DNA of 64,000 nt from NCBI GenBank assembly GCA_030533445.1, contig CM060062.1, forward strand, positions 186,001-250,000. The letters are read 5' to 3'. Both the position numbers and the translations under genes were made by a program. The notes under the pieces were generated by a model, which was not told the DNA's origin, made no database searches, and saw only the letters and a program-made list of their open reading frames with translations. How positions within the stretch are numbered: the first letter of the stretch is position 1; each line of letters begins with the position of its first letter. Of the stretch, positions 1 to 13,500 are shown piece by piece. The stretch comes from Cyprinodon diabolis. Lineage: Eukaryota > Chordata > Actinopteri > Cyprinodontiformes > Cyprinodontidae.

Positions 1-1434
1 GCGGCCACAAGGTTGTCTGTGCCTGTCGTGGCGGCAACCCTCAAACCCGTTGGTGGACACCTCCGGTGAGGGTTGCTGTCAGGTTGAAGAAGGAGGCCTA
101 TCAGGCCTTTTTGGCCTGTGGGACTCCGGAATCAGCTGATGGGTACCGGCAGGCGAAGCGGCATGCAGCATGCTTGGGTGGTTGCTGAGGCAAAAACTCG
201 GGTGTGGGAGGAGTTTGGAGAGGCCATGGAGAAAGACTTCCGTACGGCTACGAAGCGATTCTGGTCCACCATCCGGCGTCTCAGGAGGGGGAAGCGGTGC
301 AGCACCAACACTGTTTATAGTGGGGATGGTGTGCTGCTCACCTCGACTTGGGACTTGGGCGTTCGACCGTGTCCCTCGGGGGGCCCTGTGGGGGGTTCTC
401 CGGGAGTACGGGATGCCGGGCCCTTTGATATGGGCAGTCAGGTCCCTGTATGACCGGTGTCAGAGTCTGTTCCGCATTGCCGGCAGTAAGTCAGGCTTGT
501 TTCCGGTGAGAGTTGGACTCCGCCAGGGCTGCCCTTTGTCACCGATTCTGTTCATTACCTTCATGGACAGAATTTCTAGGCGCAGCCAAGGTGTTGAGGG
601 GATCCTTTTTGGTGGCCTTAGGATTGCGTCTCTGCTTTTTGCAGATGATGTGGTCCTATTGGCTTCATCAGGTCGTGATCTGCAGCTCTTGCTGGATAGG
701 TTCACAGCAGAGTGTGAAGCGGCCAGGATGGGGATCAGTGCCTCCAAATTCGAGGCCATGGTCTTGAGCCGAAAAAAGGCTAGATTGCCTTCCCCGGGTC
801 AGGGTGGGTGTCCTGCCCCAAGTGGAGGAGTTTAAGTATCTTGGGATCTTGTTCATGAATGAGGGAAGAAGGGAGCGGGAGATCGAAAAGCGGATTGGCG
901 CAGCATCTGCCGTGAAGCGGACGCTGTACCGGTCCATCGTGGTGAAGAGAGAGCTGAGTCAAAAAGCGAAGCTCTCGATTTACCAGTCGATCTACGTTCC
1001 TACCCTCATCTATGGAACGAGATCGCGGATACAAGCGGCCGAAATGGGTTTCCTCCGTAGGGTGGCTGGGCTCTCCCTTAGAGATAGGGTGAGAAGCTCG
1101 GTCACCCGGGAAGGACTCGGAGTAGAGCCGCTGCTCCTCCACGTCAAAAGGAGCCAATTGAGGTGGCTCGGGCATCTGGTTAGGATGCCTCCTGGACGCC
1201 TCTCTGGTGAGGTGTTCCAGGCACGTCCAGGCACACAAGGCAGGGGGGAAGCCCCCGGGGAAGACCCAGGACACACTGGAGAGACTATGTTTCCCGGCTG
1301 GCCTGGGAACGCCTTGGGGTTCCTCCTGAGGGCAAATCGCTCAGGGGCAGAGGGAAGCTGGGCCTCCCTTCTTAAGCTGCTGCACCCGGACCTGACCCCG
1401 GATAAGCGGAGGAAGATGGATGGATGGATGAAAG
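1..1434 (+). mobile_element. Non-LTR retrotransposon (LINE), 3' half, decayed
   Basis: This is the reverse transcriptase half of a LINE that enters the window from the left. The conceptual protein shows the RT signatures RQGCPLSPILF and FADDVVLL, then the thumb region with YLGILF and the C-terminal block LRWLGHLVRMPPGRL. It ends in a short (GATG)n tail at about 1416-1433, a 3' end common to one very abundant fish LINE type. The frame changes near 800-835, and part of the RT palm appears deleted near 340-370, where the usual run into AFDRVPRG is broken. The clade (L2-like or other) is not resolved from sequence alone. It is a dead copy. Confidence 0.9.
170..1434 (+). pseudogene. LINE ORF2 reverse transcriptase remnant
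   Basis: This is the coding remnant of the LINE above. The first frame (170-835) carries RT motifs; the catalytic FADD box falls at about 638-649. The frame ends at a stop after a run of roughly 20 out-of-frame residues. The second frame (from about 804, shifted by one) continues with VLPQVEEFKYLGILF and runs to the GATG tail. The PRTRW-type block near 1230-1300 is scrambled, suggesting a further frameshift. Normally the protein would reverse-transcribe LINE RNA at a nicked target. With the frameshift and the internal deletion it cannot be functional. Confidence 0.8.
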
Positions 1435-1575
1435 CCCTAAAAAGAAAAGGAGATAACGTATTTGGACAAAGACATGGCTGAGCAAACGTGGCTACTACAG
1501 TCTGTCAAGTTGACAGACAGAACTACATGTCACTCATTGCATCTCTGCTATGCTTCTGTGTTTACATCTGAGGGG
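1434..1575 (+). repeat. Left arm of a long inverted repeat
   Basis: This arm begins directly after the LINE GATG tail with TGAAAGCCCT and matches, reverse-complemented, the arm at about 2625-2777. Shared blocks include ACGTATTTGGA, ATGGCTGAGCAAACG, GGCTACTAC and TCACTCATTGC. By eye the arms are roughly 80% identical. The arrangement could be terminal inverted repeats of a non-autonomous DNA transposon, or two oppositely inserted copies of one repeat. Confidence 0.65.
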
Positions 1576-1617
1576 AAGAAGTAGTAGAATCCTTGTTAGA
1601 AGAATCCCCCCTTCTGC

Positions 1618-1730
1618 CAGGGCTAACTTTAGCCTGTCTGCGGCAGCCAGGGCTAACTTTAGCCTGTCCGTTAGCCAGGGCAAACGTTTGCCCGTCTGCC
1701 CGAGCCAGGGCTAACGTTAGCCCGTCTGCA
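1618..1730. repeat. Four tandem ~30 bp units, each with a palindromic core
   Basis: The units are centred at 1620-1635, 1650-1665, 1678-1693 and 1708-1723, each preceded by CCA and followed by GTCTGC or similar. The third core, GGGCAAACGTTTGCCC, and the fourth, GGGCTAACGTTAGCCC, are both perfect 16 bp palindromes. The first two (GGGCTAACTTTAGCCT) are imperfect. The third and fourth cores differ by paired substitutions that keep the symmetry. No gene is associated. Confidence 0.8.
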
Positions 1731-2624
1731 GCTCCCTCTCTCTGCATAGCCGAGTGTGAAGTACTGCTGGCTATGATGGAGATTTTATTGCTTTATTTGA
1801 TTTTGTGTTTATCTGATTGTGTTCATTATTTCCCCCCCACTAAATAAAAGAATTCCTAATTTATTAATATCTTGAAACTATTAATAACAGAAGGTGAAAT
1901 GCAGCTGCAGACTAACTTTGAATGTGGTGATCTCATCAATATCAATAAAATCTGCATTACTCCAAAAAAAGCAAAGAACAAAAACATTCTTCTTTCTACT
2001 TTGGTCATTTTGGCTTTATTTCTGAGAATTGACCCCTCGGCTCCTGCTGCTCAGAGGTCAAAGTAGATTTCAATTCATAGAGTATGATATAAACAAATAC
2101 AAAGAGAACCTCCATAATTGCCTTGTAATGCCATGGCAACCCGGAACTAAATTGAATGAATATAAAATGTTAAAATCTTTAAAAGAAACAAAGAAAATGT
2201 TTTAATGAAAATGCAAGGAAATATTTTCGTCATATTTAAATAGAAACGAGAACAATGAGAGAGAAATATTCAAAGATCTATGAACCTTTTTCATCTGGAT
2301 CTTTATCTAGAAATAAACAGAATGCATATATATGCATATATTTTATATGGATATAATTCACGGATTCCTTTTGACCAGCCACATATAGTTTATTAAGTAC
2401 CGAGTGAAGAGCCATACAGCTGAATGCGTGAAGCGTAGACTCTACAATCTGCACTTAACCTGATCGAGTCGTGAGTTGTGTAGTGTACAGGGGATTACGA
2501 CCGGCGATCAGCCTCTCACGTCCACCTCCTGGTCGTCATGAGGTGGACAAACATGTTTGATTTTCTCCTGACCGTCGTGGGCAAATCGCTCAGGGTGCAA
2601 ACAAGGATTCTTCTTTTTATTCTT
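1731..2624. other. Gene-free stretch inside the inverted repeat
   Basis: No coding exon, RNA gene or recognisable transposon domain is seen here. The DNA is AT-rich with a short alternating purine-pyrimidine tract near 2325-2345. It probably forms the interior of the element bounded by the two inverted arms. Confidence 0.5.
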
Positions 2625-2777
2625 CCTCTCAGATGCTAACACAGCAGCATGGCGGGGGGGGGGGGGGGGGGGGGGGCAATGAGTGAAATGGAGTCCTTTC
2701 TGTTAAATTGACAGACCGTAGTAGCCGCGTTTGCTCAGCCATTTTTTCCAAATACGTCGCCGCTTTTTATTTTCAGG
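2625..2777 (-). repeat. Right arm of a long inverted repeat, with poly(G) tract
   Basis: This is the reverse complement of the arm at 1434-1575. It contains a 23 bp homopolymer of G (2654-2676) that the left arm lacks, so the tract expanded after duplication. The outer edge is AGGGCTTTCA. About 1.05 kb of unrecognised DNA separates the arms. Confidence 0.65.
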
Positions 2778-3403
2778 GCTTTCAGCACAAAATTGCACAA
2801 ATTGACAAGGCAGCACGTTTCACTATATTGAGTTTCATGTTCCTCTTCTATTTGTTTGGCTTCAGGATAGAGAGCTACAGAGCAGCTCCATCTCACTGTG
2901 GAGCTGAGTCCGACGTGGTTTTTAGTCATACAGTGTGAGCAGGTAGATCGCATGAGAGCGTTGGGCCAAACATAAATCGTGGGGTGTGAACTTACACTGT
3001 ACGACTAAACCCTGCGATTAGTCGTACAGTGTTAGCAGCAGCTGCGTGCAACGATTGAAAAAAATCGCACAGTGTACGCCAGGCTTTAAAGACACAAGCA
3101 CAAGCTCAGCTGGAAGATAAGAGCAGAGCCTGCAGTAGCGGATCATTCCGGATTATTTTCTCAGACCCTACCTCTGGTGCCACGATTCATCTCTGCTCCT
3201 GCAGCATGTTTAGCACTGCGTAGGAGCCGGGCAGCAGGATCAAACAGGACGCAGCAGCACAGCTGATATTGATTAGCTGATTACAGCACAATTATGCAGT
3301 TTAAACTTCTTTTATTTTATTATAAACTTTTATTTAGTTTTGTGTCATTGACAAAAACGCAAAGCTATGATGAGTCATGTTTTAGTAATCAGAGATCCAT
3401 GTT
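2778..3403. other. Gene-free stretch
   Basis: No supported gene. Around 2925-3075 there are several short CAGTGT / ACACTG / CGACTAA words in both orientations, which looks like a degenerate transposon end. I cannot assign it to a family. Confidence 0.4.
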
Positions 3404-3664
3404 TAATTCAATTCAATTCAGTTGTCCAATTCATGTCATCTCAATGCACTTTACAGTTCAACCAGATCATACAGTCAAATTGATACAGAGTTTTCTATCT
3501 AAGGAAAACCAGTTGATTGCATCGACTCATTGACTCTTCAGCAATCCCTCACACTAAGCATGCTTGTAGCGACAGTGGAAAGGAAAAAGTCCCTTTTAAC
3601 AGGAAGAAACCTCCAGCAGAACCAGGCTCAGTGTGAGCGGCCATCTGCTGAGGCCCACCGGGGT
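3404..3664 (-). mobile_element. Interspersed retroposon with (TTCAA)n tail, copy 1
   Basis: This is one of four copies of the same repeat in this window (also 50289-50469, about 62997-63300 and 63619-63703). All carry ATTCAATTCAATTCAG at the left end and share CACTTTACAGTTCAACC, CTAAGGAAAACCAGTTGATTGC and CACTAAGCATGC. Since the simple-sequence tail is on the left, the element reads on the minus strand. This copy lacks the segment containing TATATAGCGCC near the tail. The family is common in teleosts; I do not name it. Confidence 0.75.
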
Positions 3665-4033
3665 TATTATTAGTTATTCAGTTTTCATTACTTTCATGAA
3701 AAAAAGTTCATCAACGAAATGATTTCGTCATCGTCATCCTTGAAGGAAACAACATTGGTTCCAATCATCCCAGATTTAATCTGTGTGCTCCAATTCTCCC
3801 TGAGTCCAGACTTTTCCTGTGATCTGCTCAATAAGGGACTTGGTGAGGAAACGAGTCCGTACTTGTTTTCTAGTGAATTGACTGTTCGAAGAGAGGGCTG
3901 AGCCAAACAGCAAAGTCCTCGATTTATGAATCCTTCCATGCAACTAGGAAATTTGCATTTTTGACCGAAAGAATAAGATCCTGCAAATTAGTGTCTTAAA
4001 TGAGCTTACTCCACAGGGAGAGGTTGGGGGGTT
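3665..4033. other. Gene-free stretch upstream of the dynein exons
   Basis: Open frames exist on both strands around 3694-3939, but neither shows a domain I recognise and neither has convincing splice context. I annotate no gene here. Confidence 0.4.
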
Positions 4034-4106
4034 GATGCTTGGAGTAGAGCTGCTTCTCCATGTGGAGAGAAGTCAGTTGAGGTTGCTTAGACATCTGATG
4101 AATGTT
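4034..4106 (+). mobile_element. Short LINE relic of the same family as 1-1434
   Basis: The sequence from GGAGTAGAGCTGCT to ATCTGATGA parallels the LINE C-terminal region at about 1120-1185 (GGAGTAGAGCCGCTGCTCC, AATTGAGGTGGCTCGGGCATCTG). It is a small, diverged fragment. Confidence 0.55.
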
Positions 4107-4342
4107 GATCAGTGTGTTGTCACCATGTGGTCTTCACTAATGTATGTCTTATTCATGCCACTTTAGTTGGTGTTAAGCCAAATTGACAGGTAACATCAAA
4201 CGGTACCCTTCATTTTTTTTGTTTTAACTTTTGTCACAATGTTGTTCAGTTTTACACAAAGAAAAACCACATGGTTCATATTGTGGTCACTTTAATTCTG
4301 AATGAAATGATTCTTTCATTCATGTTTTCCTTCATGCCTCAG

Positions 4343-4565
4343 GTCTGATTATGCAGATCAGTCCTTTCAAGAGGTAAAGATGAAGTTCAAAGAACAGCTT
4401 GAAGAAAAGGAAAAGCTAGAATCCTCTCTGCCAACGACCATTGATATTGGTCCATTTTCCATCTATGTGGGGGCCATCAAACAGACACTGGTATGTAAGC
4501 ACAGCTCTTTGACCCATGCACTCCTGGGAAATCTTGCTCTGATGCTACGCAACCAAATTGAAAAG
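4343..4565 (+). CDS. Dynein heavy chain exon a
   Basis: The acceptor follows the pyrimidine-rich TTTTCCTTCATGCCTCAG. The exon starts with one overhang base, then 74 codons beginning SDYADQSF and containing [17 protein letters not shown]. The donor is AAG|GTAAGT. The ATG at 4380 is internal, because the frame is open back to the acceptor. Confidence 0.75.
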
Positions 4566-7500
4566 GTAAGTGGTTTGTTCAAAGGCCAGAAAGCAGTAGT
4601 TTTTGCTGTAGTGTGCTAGAACAGACTTTAGTGCCCTCATACTCCTCTAAATAGCAGATGTTGTTTTCTGTGTTTAGGCCTGTGAAAATTGTGAGACGAT
4701 TAGCAGAAGGCTGAGTGCAGAACCCCACAACATTGAAGAACTGAGTGAAAAGAGAGAATGGATGAAACACATCCCAGAGGAACTGGAGACCTACAAGGTA
4801 CCAAACTCGACAACTTTAGCCATAGTTTGACGTCAATGGACATTTTTACACACATTAGATCTACTGTTTTGCAACAACAGGATGTTCTTGTCAAAATCTT
4901 GTTGGATTATGACGGATTAGAAGAAGAATTCTGCTACAGGATTTCGGATGAAGATGATCAGAGAAAGTAAGTCTGTGTTTGCCGTGCTAGATACTATACT
5001 ACCATCCATTATCCACCCATCATCCATCCATCATCCACCCATTATCCATCCATTATTCACCCATCATCCATCCATTATCCACCCATCATCCATCCATCAT
5101 CCATCTATTATCCACCCATCATTCATCCATTATCCACCCATCATTCATCCATCATCCATCCATTATCCACCCATCATCCATCCATTATCCACCCATCATC
5201 CATCCATCATCCATCCATTATCCACCCGTTATCCACCCATTATCCATCCATCATCCATCCATTATCCATCCATTATCCATCCATCATCCATCCATCCATC
5301 CATGATCCATCCATCATCCATCCATTATCCATCCATTATCCATCCATTATCCACCCATCATCCATCCATCATCCATCCATTATCCATCCATCATCCATCC
5401 ATCCATCCATCATCCATCCATTATCCACCCATTATCCATCCATTATCCACCCATCATCCATCCATTATCCACCCATCATCCATCCATTATCCATCCATCA
5501 TCCATCCATTATCCACCCATCATCCATCCATCATCCATCCATTATCCACCCATCATCCATCCATTATCCATCCATCATCCATCCATCATCCATCCATCAT
5601 CCATCCATTATCCACCCATCATCCATCCATCATCCATCCATTATCCACCCATCATCCATCCATTATCCATCCATCATCCATCCATCATCCATCCATTATC
5701 CATCCATCATCCACCCATCATCCATCCATCATCCATCCATTATCCACCCATCATCCATCCATTATCCACCCATTATCCATCCATTATCCACCCATCATCC
5801 ACCCATCATCCACCCATCATCCACCCATCATCCACCCATCATCCATCCATCATCCATCCATCATCCATCCATTATCCACCCATCATCCATCCATTATCCA
5901 TCCATTATCCATCCATCATCCATCCATCATCCATCCATCATCCATCCATTATCCATCCATCATCCACCCATCATCCACCCATCATCCATCCATTATCCAC
6001 CCATCATCCATCCATCATCCATCCATCATCCATCCATTATCAACCCATTATCCATCCATTATCCACCCATTATCCACCCATCATCCATCCATCATCCATC
6101 CATCATCCATCCATTATCCATCCATCATCCACCCATCATCCATCCATCATCCATCCATTATCCACCCATCATCCATCCATCATCCACCCATCATCCATCC
6201 ATTATCCACCCATCATCTATCCATTATCCATCCATCATCCATCCATTATCCACCCATCATCCATCCATCATCCATCTATCATCCATCCATTATCCACCCA
6301 TCATCCCTCAATCATCCATCCATTATCCACCCATTATCCATCCATCATCCATCCATTATCCACCCATCATCCATCCATTATCCACCCATTATCCACCCAT
6401 TATCCACCCATTATCCATCCATTATCCATCCATTATCCATCCATCATCCATCCATCCATCCATGATCCATCCATCATCCATCCATTATCCACCCATCATC
6501 CATCCATCATCCATCCATTATCCATCCATTATCCATCCATCATCCATCCATCCATCCATGATCCATCCATCATCCATCCATCATCCATCCATTATCCATC
6601 CATCGTCCATCCATTATTCACCCATCATCCATCCATCATCCATCCATCATCCATCCATTATCCATCCATCATCCATATATTATCCACCCATCATTCATCC
6701 ATTATCCATCCATCATCCATCCATCCATCCATGATCCATCCATCATCCATCCATCATCCATCCATTATCCACCCATTATCCACCCATCATCCATCCATTA
6801 TCCATCCATCATCCATCCATTATCCACCCACCATCCATCCATCATCCATCCATTATCCATCCATCATCCATCCATTATCCACCCATTATCCATCCATCAT
6901 CCATCCATTATCCATCCATTATCCATCCATCATCCATCCATCCATCCATGATCCATCCATCATCCATCCATTATCCATCCATTATCCACCCATCATCCAT
7001 CCATCATCCATCCATCATCCATCCATTATCCATCCATTATCCATCCATCATCCATCCATCCATCCATCATCCATCCATCATCCATCCATTATCCACCCAT
7101 TATCCATTCATTATCCACCCATCATCCATCCATTATCCACCCATCATCCATCCATTATCCATCTATCATCCATCCATTATCCACCCATCATCCATCCATC
7201 ATCCATCCATTATCCACCCATCATCCATCCATCATCCATCCATTATCCATACATCATCCATCCATCATCCATCCATCATCCATCCATTATCCATCCATTA
7301 TCCATCCATCATCCATACATTATCCACCCATCATCCATCCATCATCCATCCATCATCCATCCATCATCCATCCATTATCCACCCATCATCCATCCATTAT
7401 CCACCCATTATCCACCCATTATCCACCCATTATCCATCCATTATCCAACCATCATCCATCCATCCATCCATGATCCATCCATCATCCATCCATTATCCAC

Positions 7501-10500
7501 CCATCATCCATCCATCATCCATCCATTATCCATCCATTATCCATCCATCATCCATCCATCCATCCATGATCCATCCATGATCCATCCATCATCCATCCAT
7601 CATCCATCCATCATCCATCCATGATCCATCCATCGTCCATCCATTATTCACCCATCAACGATCCATCATCCATCCATCATCCATCCATTATCCATCCATT
7701 ATCCATCCATCATCCATACATTATCAACCCATTATCCATCCATTATCCACCCATTATCCACCCATCATCCATCCATCATCCATCCATCATCCATCCATCA
7801 TCCATCCATCATCCATCCATTATCCACCCATCATCCATCCATCATCCACCCATCATCCATCCATTATCCACCCATCATCTATCCATTATCCATCCATCAT
7901 CCATCCATTATCCACCCATCATCCATCCATCATCCATCTATCATCCATCCATTATCCACCCATCATCCCTCAATCATCCATCCATTATCCACCCATTATC
8001 CATCCATCATCCATCCATTATCCACCCATCATCCATCCATTATCCACCCATTATCCACCCATTATCCATCCATTATCCATCCATTATCCATCCATCCATC
8101 CATGATCCATCCATCATCCATCCATTATCCACCCATCATCCATCCATCATCCATCCATTATCCATCCATTATCCATCCATCATCCATCCATCCATCCATG
8201 ATCCATCCATCATCCATCCATCATCCATCCATTATCCATCCATCATCCATCCATCCATCCATGATCCATCCATCGTCCATCCATTATTCACCCATCATCC
8301 ATCCATCATCCATCCATCATCCATCCATTATCCATCCATCATCCATATATTATCCACCCATCATTCATCCATTATCCATCCATCATCCATCCATCCATCC
8401 ATGATCCATCCATCATCCATCCATCATCCATCCATTATCCACCCATTATCCACCCATCATCCATCCATTATCCATCCATCATCCATTATCCACCCACCAT
8501 CCATCCATCATCCATCCATTATCCATCCATCATCCATCCATTATCCACCCATTATCCACCCATTATCCACCCATTATCCATCCATCATCCATCCATTATC
8601 CATCCATTATCCATCCATCATCCATCCATCCATCCATGATCCATCCATCATCCATCCATTATCCATCCATTATCCACCCATCATCCATCCATCATCCATC
8701 CATCATCCATCCATTATCCATCCATTATCCATCCATCATCCATCCATCCATCCATCATCCATCCATCATCCATCCATTATCCACCCATCATCCATCCATT
8801 ATCCATCTATCATCCATCCATTATCCACCCATCATCCATCCATCATCCATCCATTATCCACCCATCATCCATCCATCATCCATCCATTATCCATACATCA
8901 TCCATCCATCATCCATCCATTATCCATCCATTATCCATCCATCATCCATACATTATCCACCCATCATCCATCCATCATCCATCCATCATCCATCCATCAT
9001 CCATCCATTATCCACCCATCATCCATCCATTATCCACCCATTATCCACCCATTATCCACCCATTATCCACCCATTATCCATCCATTATCCATCCATTATC
9101 CAACCATCATCCATCCATCCATCCATGATCCATCCATCATCCATCCATTATCCACCCATCATCCATCCATCATCCATCCATTATCCATCCATTATCCATC
9201 CATCATCCATCCATCCATCCATGATCCATCCATCATCCATCCATCATCCATCCATCATCCATCCATGATCCATCCATCGTCCATCCATTATTCACCCATC
9301 AACCATCCATCATCCATCCATCATCCATCCATTATCCATCCATTATCCATCCATCATCCATACATTATCCACCCATCATTCATCCATTATCCATCCATCA
9401 TCCATCCATGATCCATCCATGATCCATCCATCATCCATCCATTATCCATCCATTATCCACCCATCATCCATCCATCATCCATCCATTATCCATCCATTAT
9501 CCATCCATCATCCATCCATCCATCCATCCATCATCCATCCATCATCCATCCATTATCCACCCATTATCCATTCATCATCCACCCATCATCCATCCATTAT
9601 GCACCCATCATCCATCCATTATCCATCTATCATCCATCCATTATCCATCCATCATCCATCCATCATCCATCCATCATCCACCCATCATCCATCCATCATC
9701 CATCCATTATCCATCCATCATCCATCCATCATCCATCCATCATCCATCCATTATCCACCCATCATCCATCCATCATCCATCCATTATCCACCCATCATCC
9801 ATCCATTATCCCTCCATCATCCATCCATCATCCATCCATTATCCATCCATCATCCACCCATCATCCACCCATCATCCATCCATCATCCCTCAATCATCCA
9901 TCCATTATCCACCCATTATCCATCCATTATCCACCCATCATCCATCCATTATCCATCCATCATCCATCCATTATCCACCCATCATCCATCCATTATCCAC
10001 CCATCATCCATCCATTATCCATCCATCATCCATCCATTATCCACCCATTATCCATCCATCATCCATCCATTATCCATCCATTATCCATCCATCATCCATC
10101 CAAGATCCATCCATCATCCATCCATTATCCACCCATCATCCATCCATTATCCATCCATCATCCATCCATCCATCCATGATCCATCCATCGTCCATCCATT
10201 ATTCACCCATCATCCATCCATCATCCATCCATCATCCATCCATTATCCACCCATTATCCATCCATCATCCATCCATCATCCATACATTATCCACCCATCA
10301 TTCATCCATTATCCATCCATCATCCATCCATCCATCCATGATCCATCCATCATCCATCCATTATCCACCCATTATCCACCCATCATCCATCCATTATCCA
10401 TCCATCATCCATCCATTATCCACCCATCATCCATCCATCATCCATCCATTATCCACCCATCATCCATCCATCATCCGTCCATTATCCATCCATTATCCAT

Positions 10501-13500
10501 CCATTATCCATCCATCATCCATCCATTATCCACCCATTATCCACCCATTATCCATCCATCATCCATCCATTATCCATCCATTATCCATCCATCATCCATC
10601 CATCCATCCATGATCCATCCATCATCCATCCATTATCCATCCATTATCCACCCATCATCCATCCATCATCCATCCATTATCCATCCATTATCCATCCATC
10701 ATCCATCCATCCATCCATCATCCATCCATTATCCACCCATTATCCATCCATTATCCACCTATCATCCATCCATTATCCATCCATTATCCACCCATCATCC
10801 ATCCATTATCCATCCATCATCCATCCATTATCCACCCATCATCCATCCATCATCCATCCATTATCCACCCATCATCCATCCATTATCCATCCATCATCCA
10901 TCCATCATCCATCCATTATCCACCCATCATCCATCCATCATCCATCCATTATCCACCAATCATCCATCCATTATACATCCATCATCCATCCATCATCCAT
11001 CCATCATCCATCCATTATCCATCCATCATCCACCCATCATCCACCCATCATCCATCCATTATCCATCCATCATCCATCCATCATCCATCCATTATCCACC
11101 CATTATCCATCCATTATCCACCCATCATCCACCCATCATCCATCCTTCATCCATCCATCATCCATCCATTATCCATCCATCATCCATCCATCATCCATCC
11201 ATTATCCACCCATCATCCCTCAATCATCCATCCATTATCCACCCATTATCCATCCATCATCCATCCATTATCCACACATCATCCATCCATTATCCACCCA
11301 TTATCCACCCATTATCCACCCATTATCCATCCATTATCCATCCATTATCCATCCATCATCCATCCATCCATCCATGATCCATCCATCATCCATCCATTAT
11401 CCACCCATCATCCATCCATCATCCATCCATCATCCATCCATTATCCATCCATCATCCATCCATCATCCATCCATGATCCATCCATCATCCATCCATCATC
11501 CATCCATTATCCATCCATCATCCATCCATCCATCCATGATCCATCCATCGTCCATCCATTATTCACCCATCATCCATCCATCATCCATCCATCATCCATC
11601 CATTATCCATCCATTATCCATCCATCATCCATATATTATCCACCCATCATTCATCCATTATCCATCCATCATCCATCCATCCATCCATGATCCATCCATC
11701 ATCCATCCATTATCCACCCATCATCCATCCATTATCCATCCATCATCCATCCATTATCCACCCACCATCCATCCATCATCCATCCATTATCCATCCATCA
11801 TCCATCCATTATCCACCCATTATCCACCCATTATCCATCCATCATCCATCCATTATCCATCCATCATCCATCCATTATCCACCCATCATCCATCCATTAT
11901 CCACCCATCATCCATCCATTATCCATCCATCATCCATCCATTATCCACCCATTATCCATCCATCATCCATCCATTATCCATCCATCATCCATCCAAGATC
12001 CATCCATCATCCATCCATTATCCACCCATCATCCATCCATTATCCATCCATCATCCATCCATCCATCCATGATCCATCCATCGTCCATCCATTATTCACC
12101 CATCATCCATCCATCATCCATCCATTATCCATCCATTATCCATCCATCATCCATCCATTATCCACCCATTATCCATCCATCATCCATACATTATCCACCC
12201 ATCATTCATCCATTATCCATCCATCATCCATCCATCCATCCATGATCCATCCATCATCCATCCATTATCCACCCATTATCCACCCATCATCCATCCATTA
12301 TCCATCCATTATCCATCCATCATCCATCCATTATCCACCCATTATCCATCCATCATCCATACATTATCCACCCATCATTCATCCATTATCCATCCATCAT
12401 CCATCCATCCATCCATGATCCATCCATCGTCCATCCATTATTCACCCATCATCCATCCATCATCCATCCATCATCCATCCATTATCCATCCATTATCCAT
12501 CCATCATCCATATATTATCCACCCATCATTCATCCATTATCCATCCATCATCCATCCATCCATCCATGATCCATCCATCATCCATCCATTATCCACCCAT
12601 CATCCATCCATTATCCATCCATCATCCATCCATTATCCACCCACCATCCATCCATCATCCATCCATTATCCATCCATCATCCATCCATTATCCACCCATT
12701 ATCCACCCATTATCCATCCATCATCCATCCATTATCCATCCATCATCCATCCATTATCCACCCATCATCCATCCATTATCCACCCATCATCCATCCATTA
12801 TCCATCCATCATCCATCCATTATCCACCCATTATCCATCCATCATCCATCCATTATCCATCCATTATCCATCCATCATCCATCCAAGATCCATCCATCAT
12901 CCATCCATTATCCACCCATCATCCATCCATTATCCATCCATCATCCATCCATCCATCCATGATCCATCCATCGTCCATCCATTATTCACCCATCATCCAT
13001 CCATCATCCATCCATTATCCATCCATTATCCATCCATCATCCATCCATTATCCACCCATTATCCATCCATCATCCATCCATTATCCATCCATTATCCATC
13101 CATTATCCATCCATCATCCATCCATTATCCACCCATTATCCACCCATTATCCATCCATCATCCATCCATTATCCATCCATTATCCATCCATCATCCATCC
13201 ATCCATCCATGATCCATCCATCATCCATCCATTATCCATCCATTATCCACCCATCATCCATCCATCATCCATCCATTATCCATCCATTATCCATCCATCA
13301 TCCATCCATCCATCCATCATCCATCCATCATCCATCCATTATCCACCCATTATCCATCCATTATCCACCTATCATCCATCCATTATCCACCCATCATCCA
13401 TCCATTATCCATCCATCATCCATCCATTATCCACCCATCATCCATCCATCATCCATCCATTATCCACCCATCATCCATCCATTATCCATCCATCATCCAT

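Noticed and set aside
3694..3939. Overlapping open frames on both strands
   Set aside because: No domain, no splice support; likely repeat-derived.
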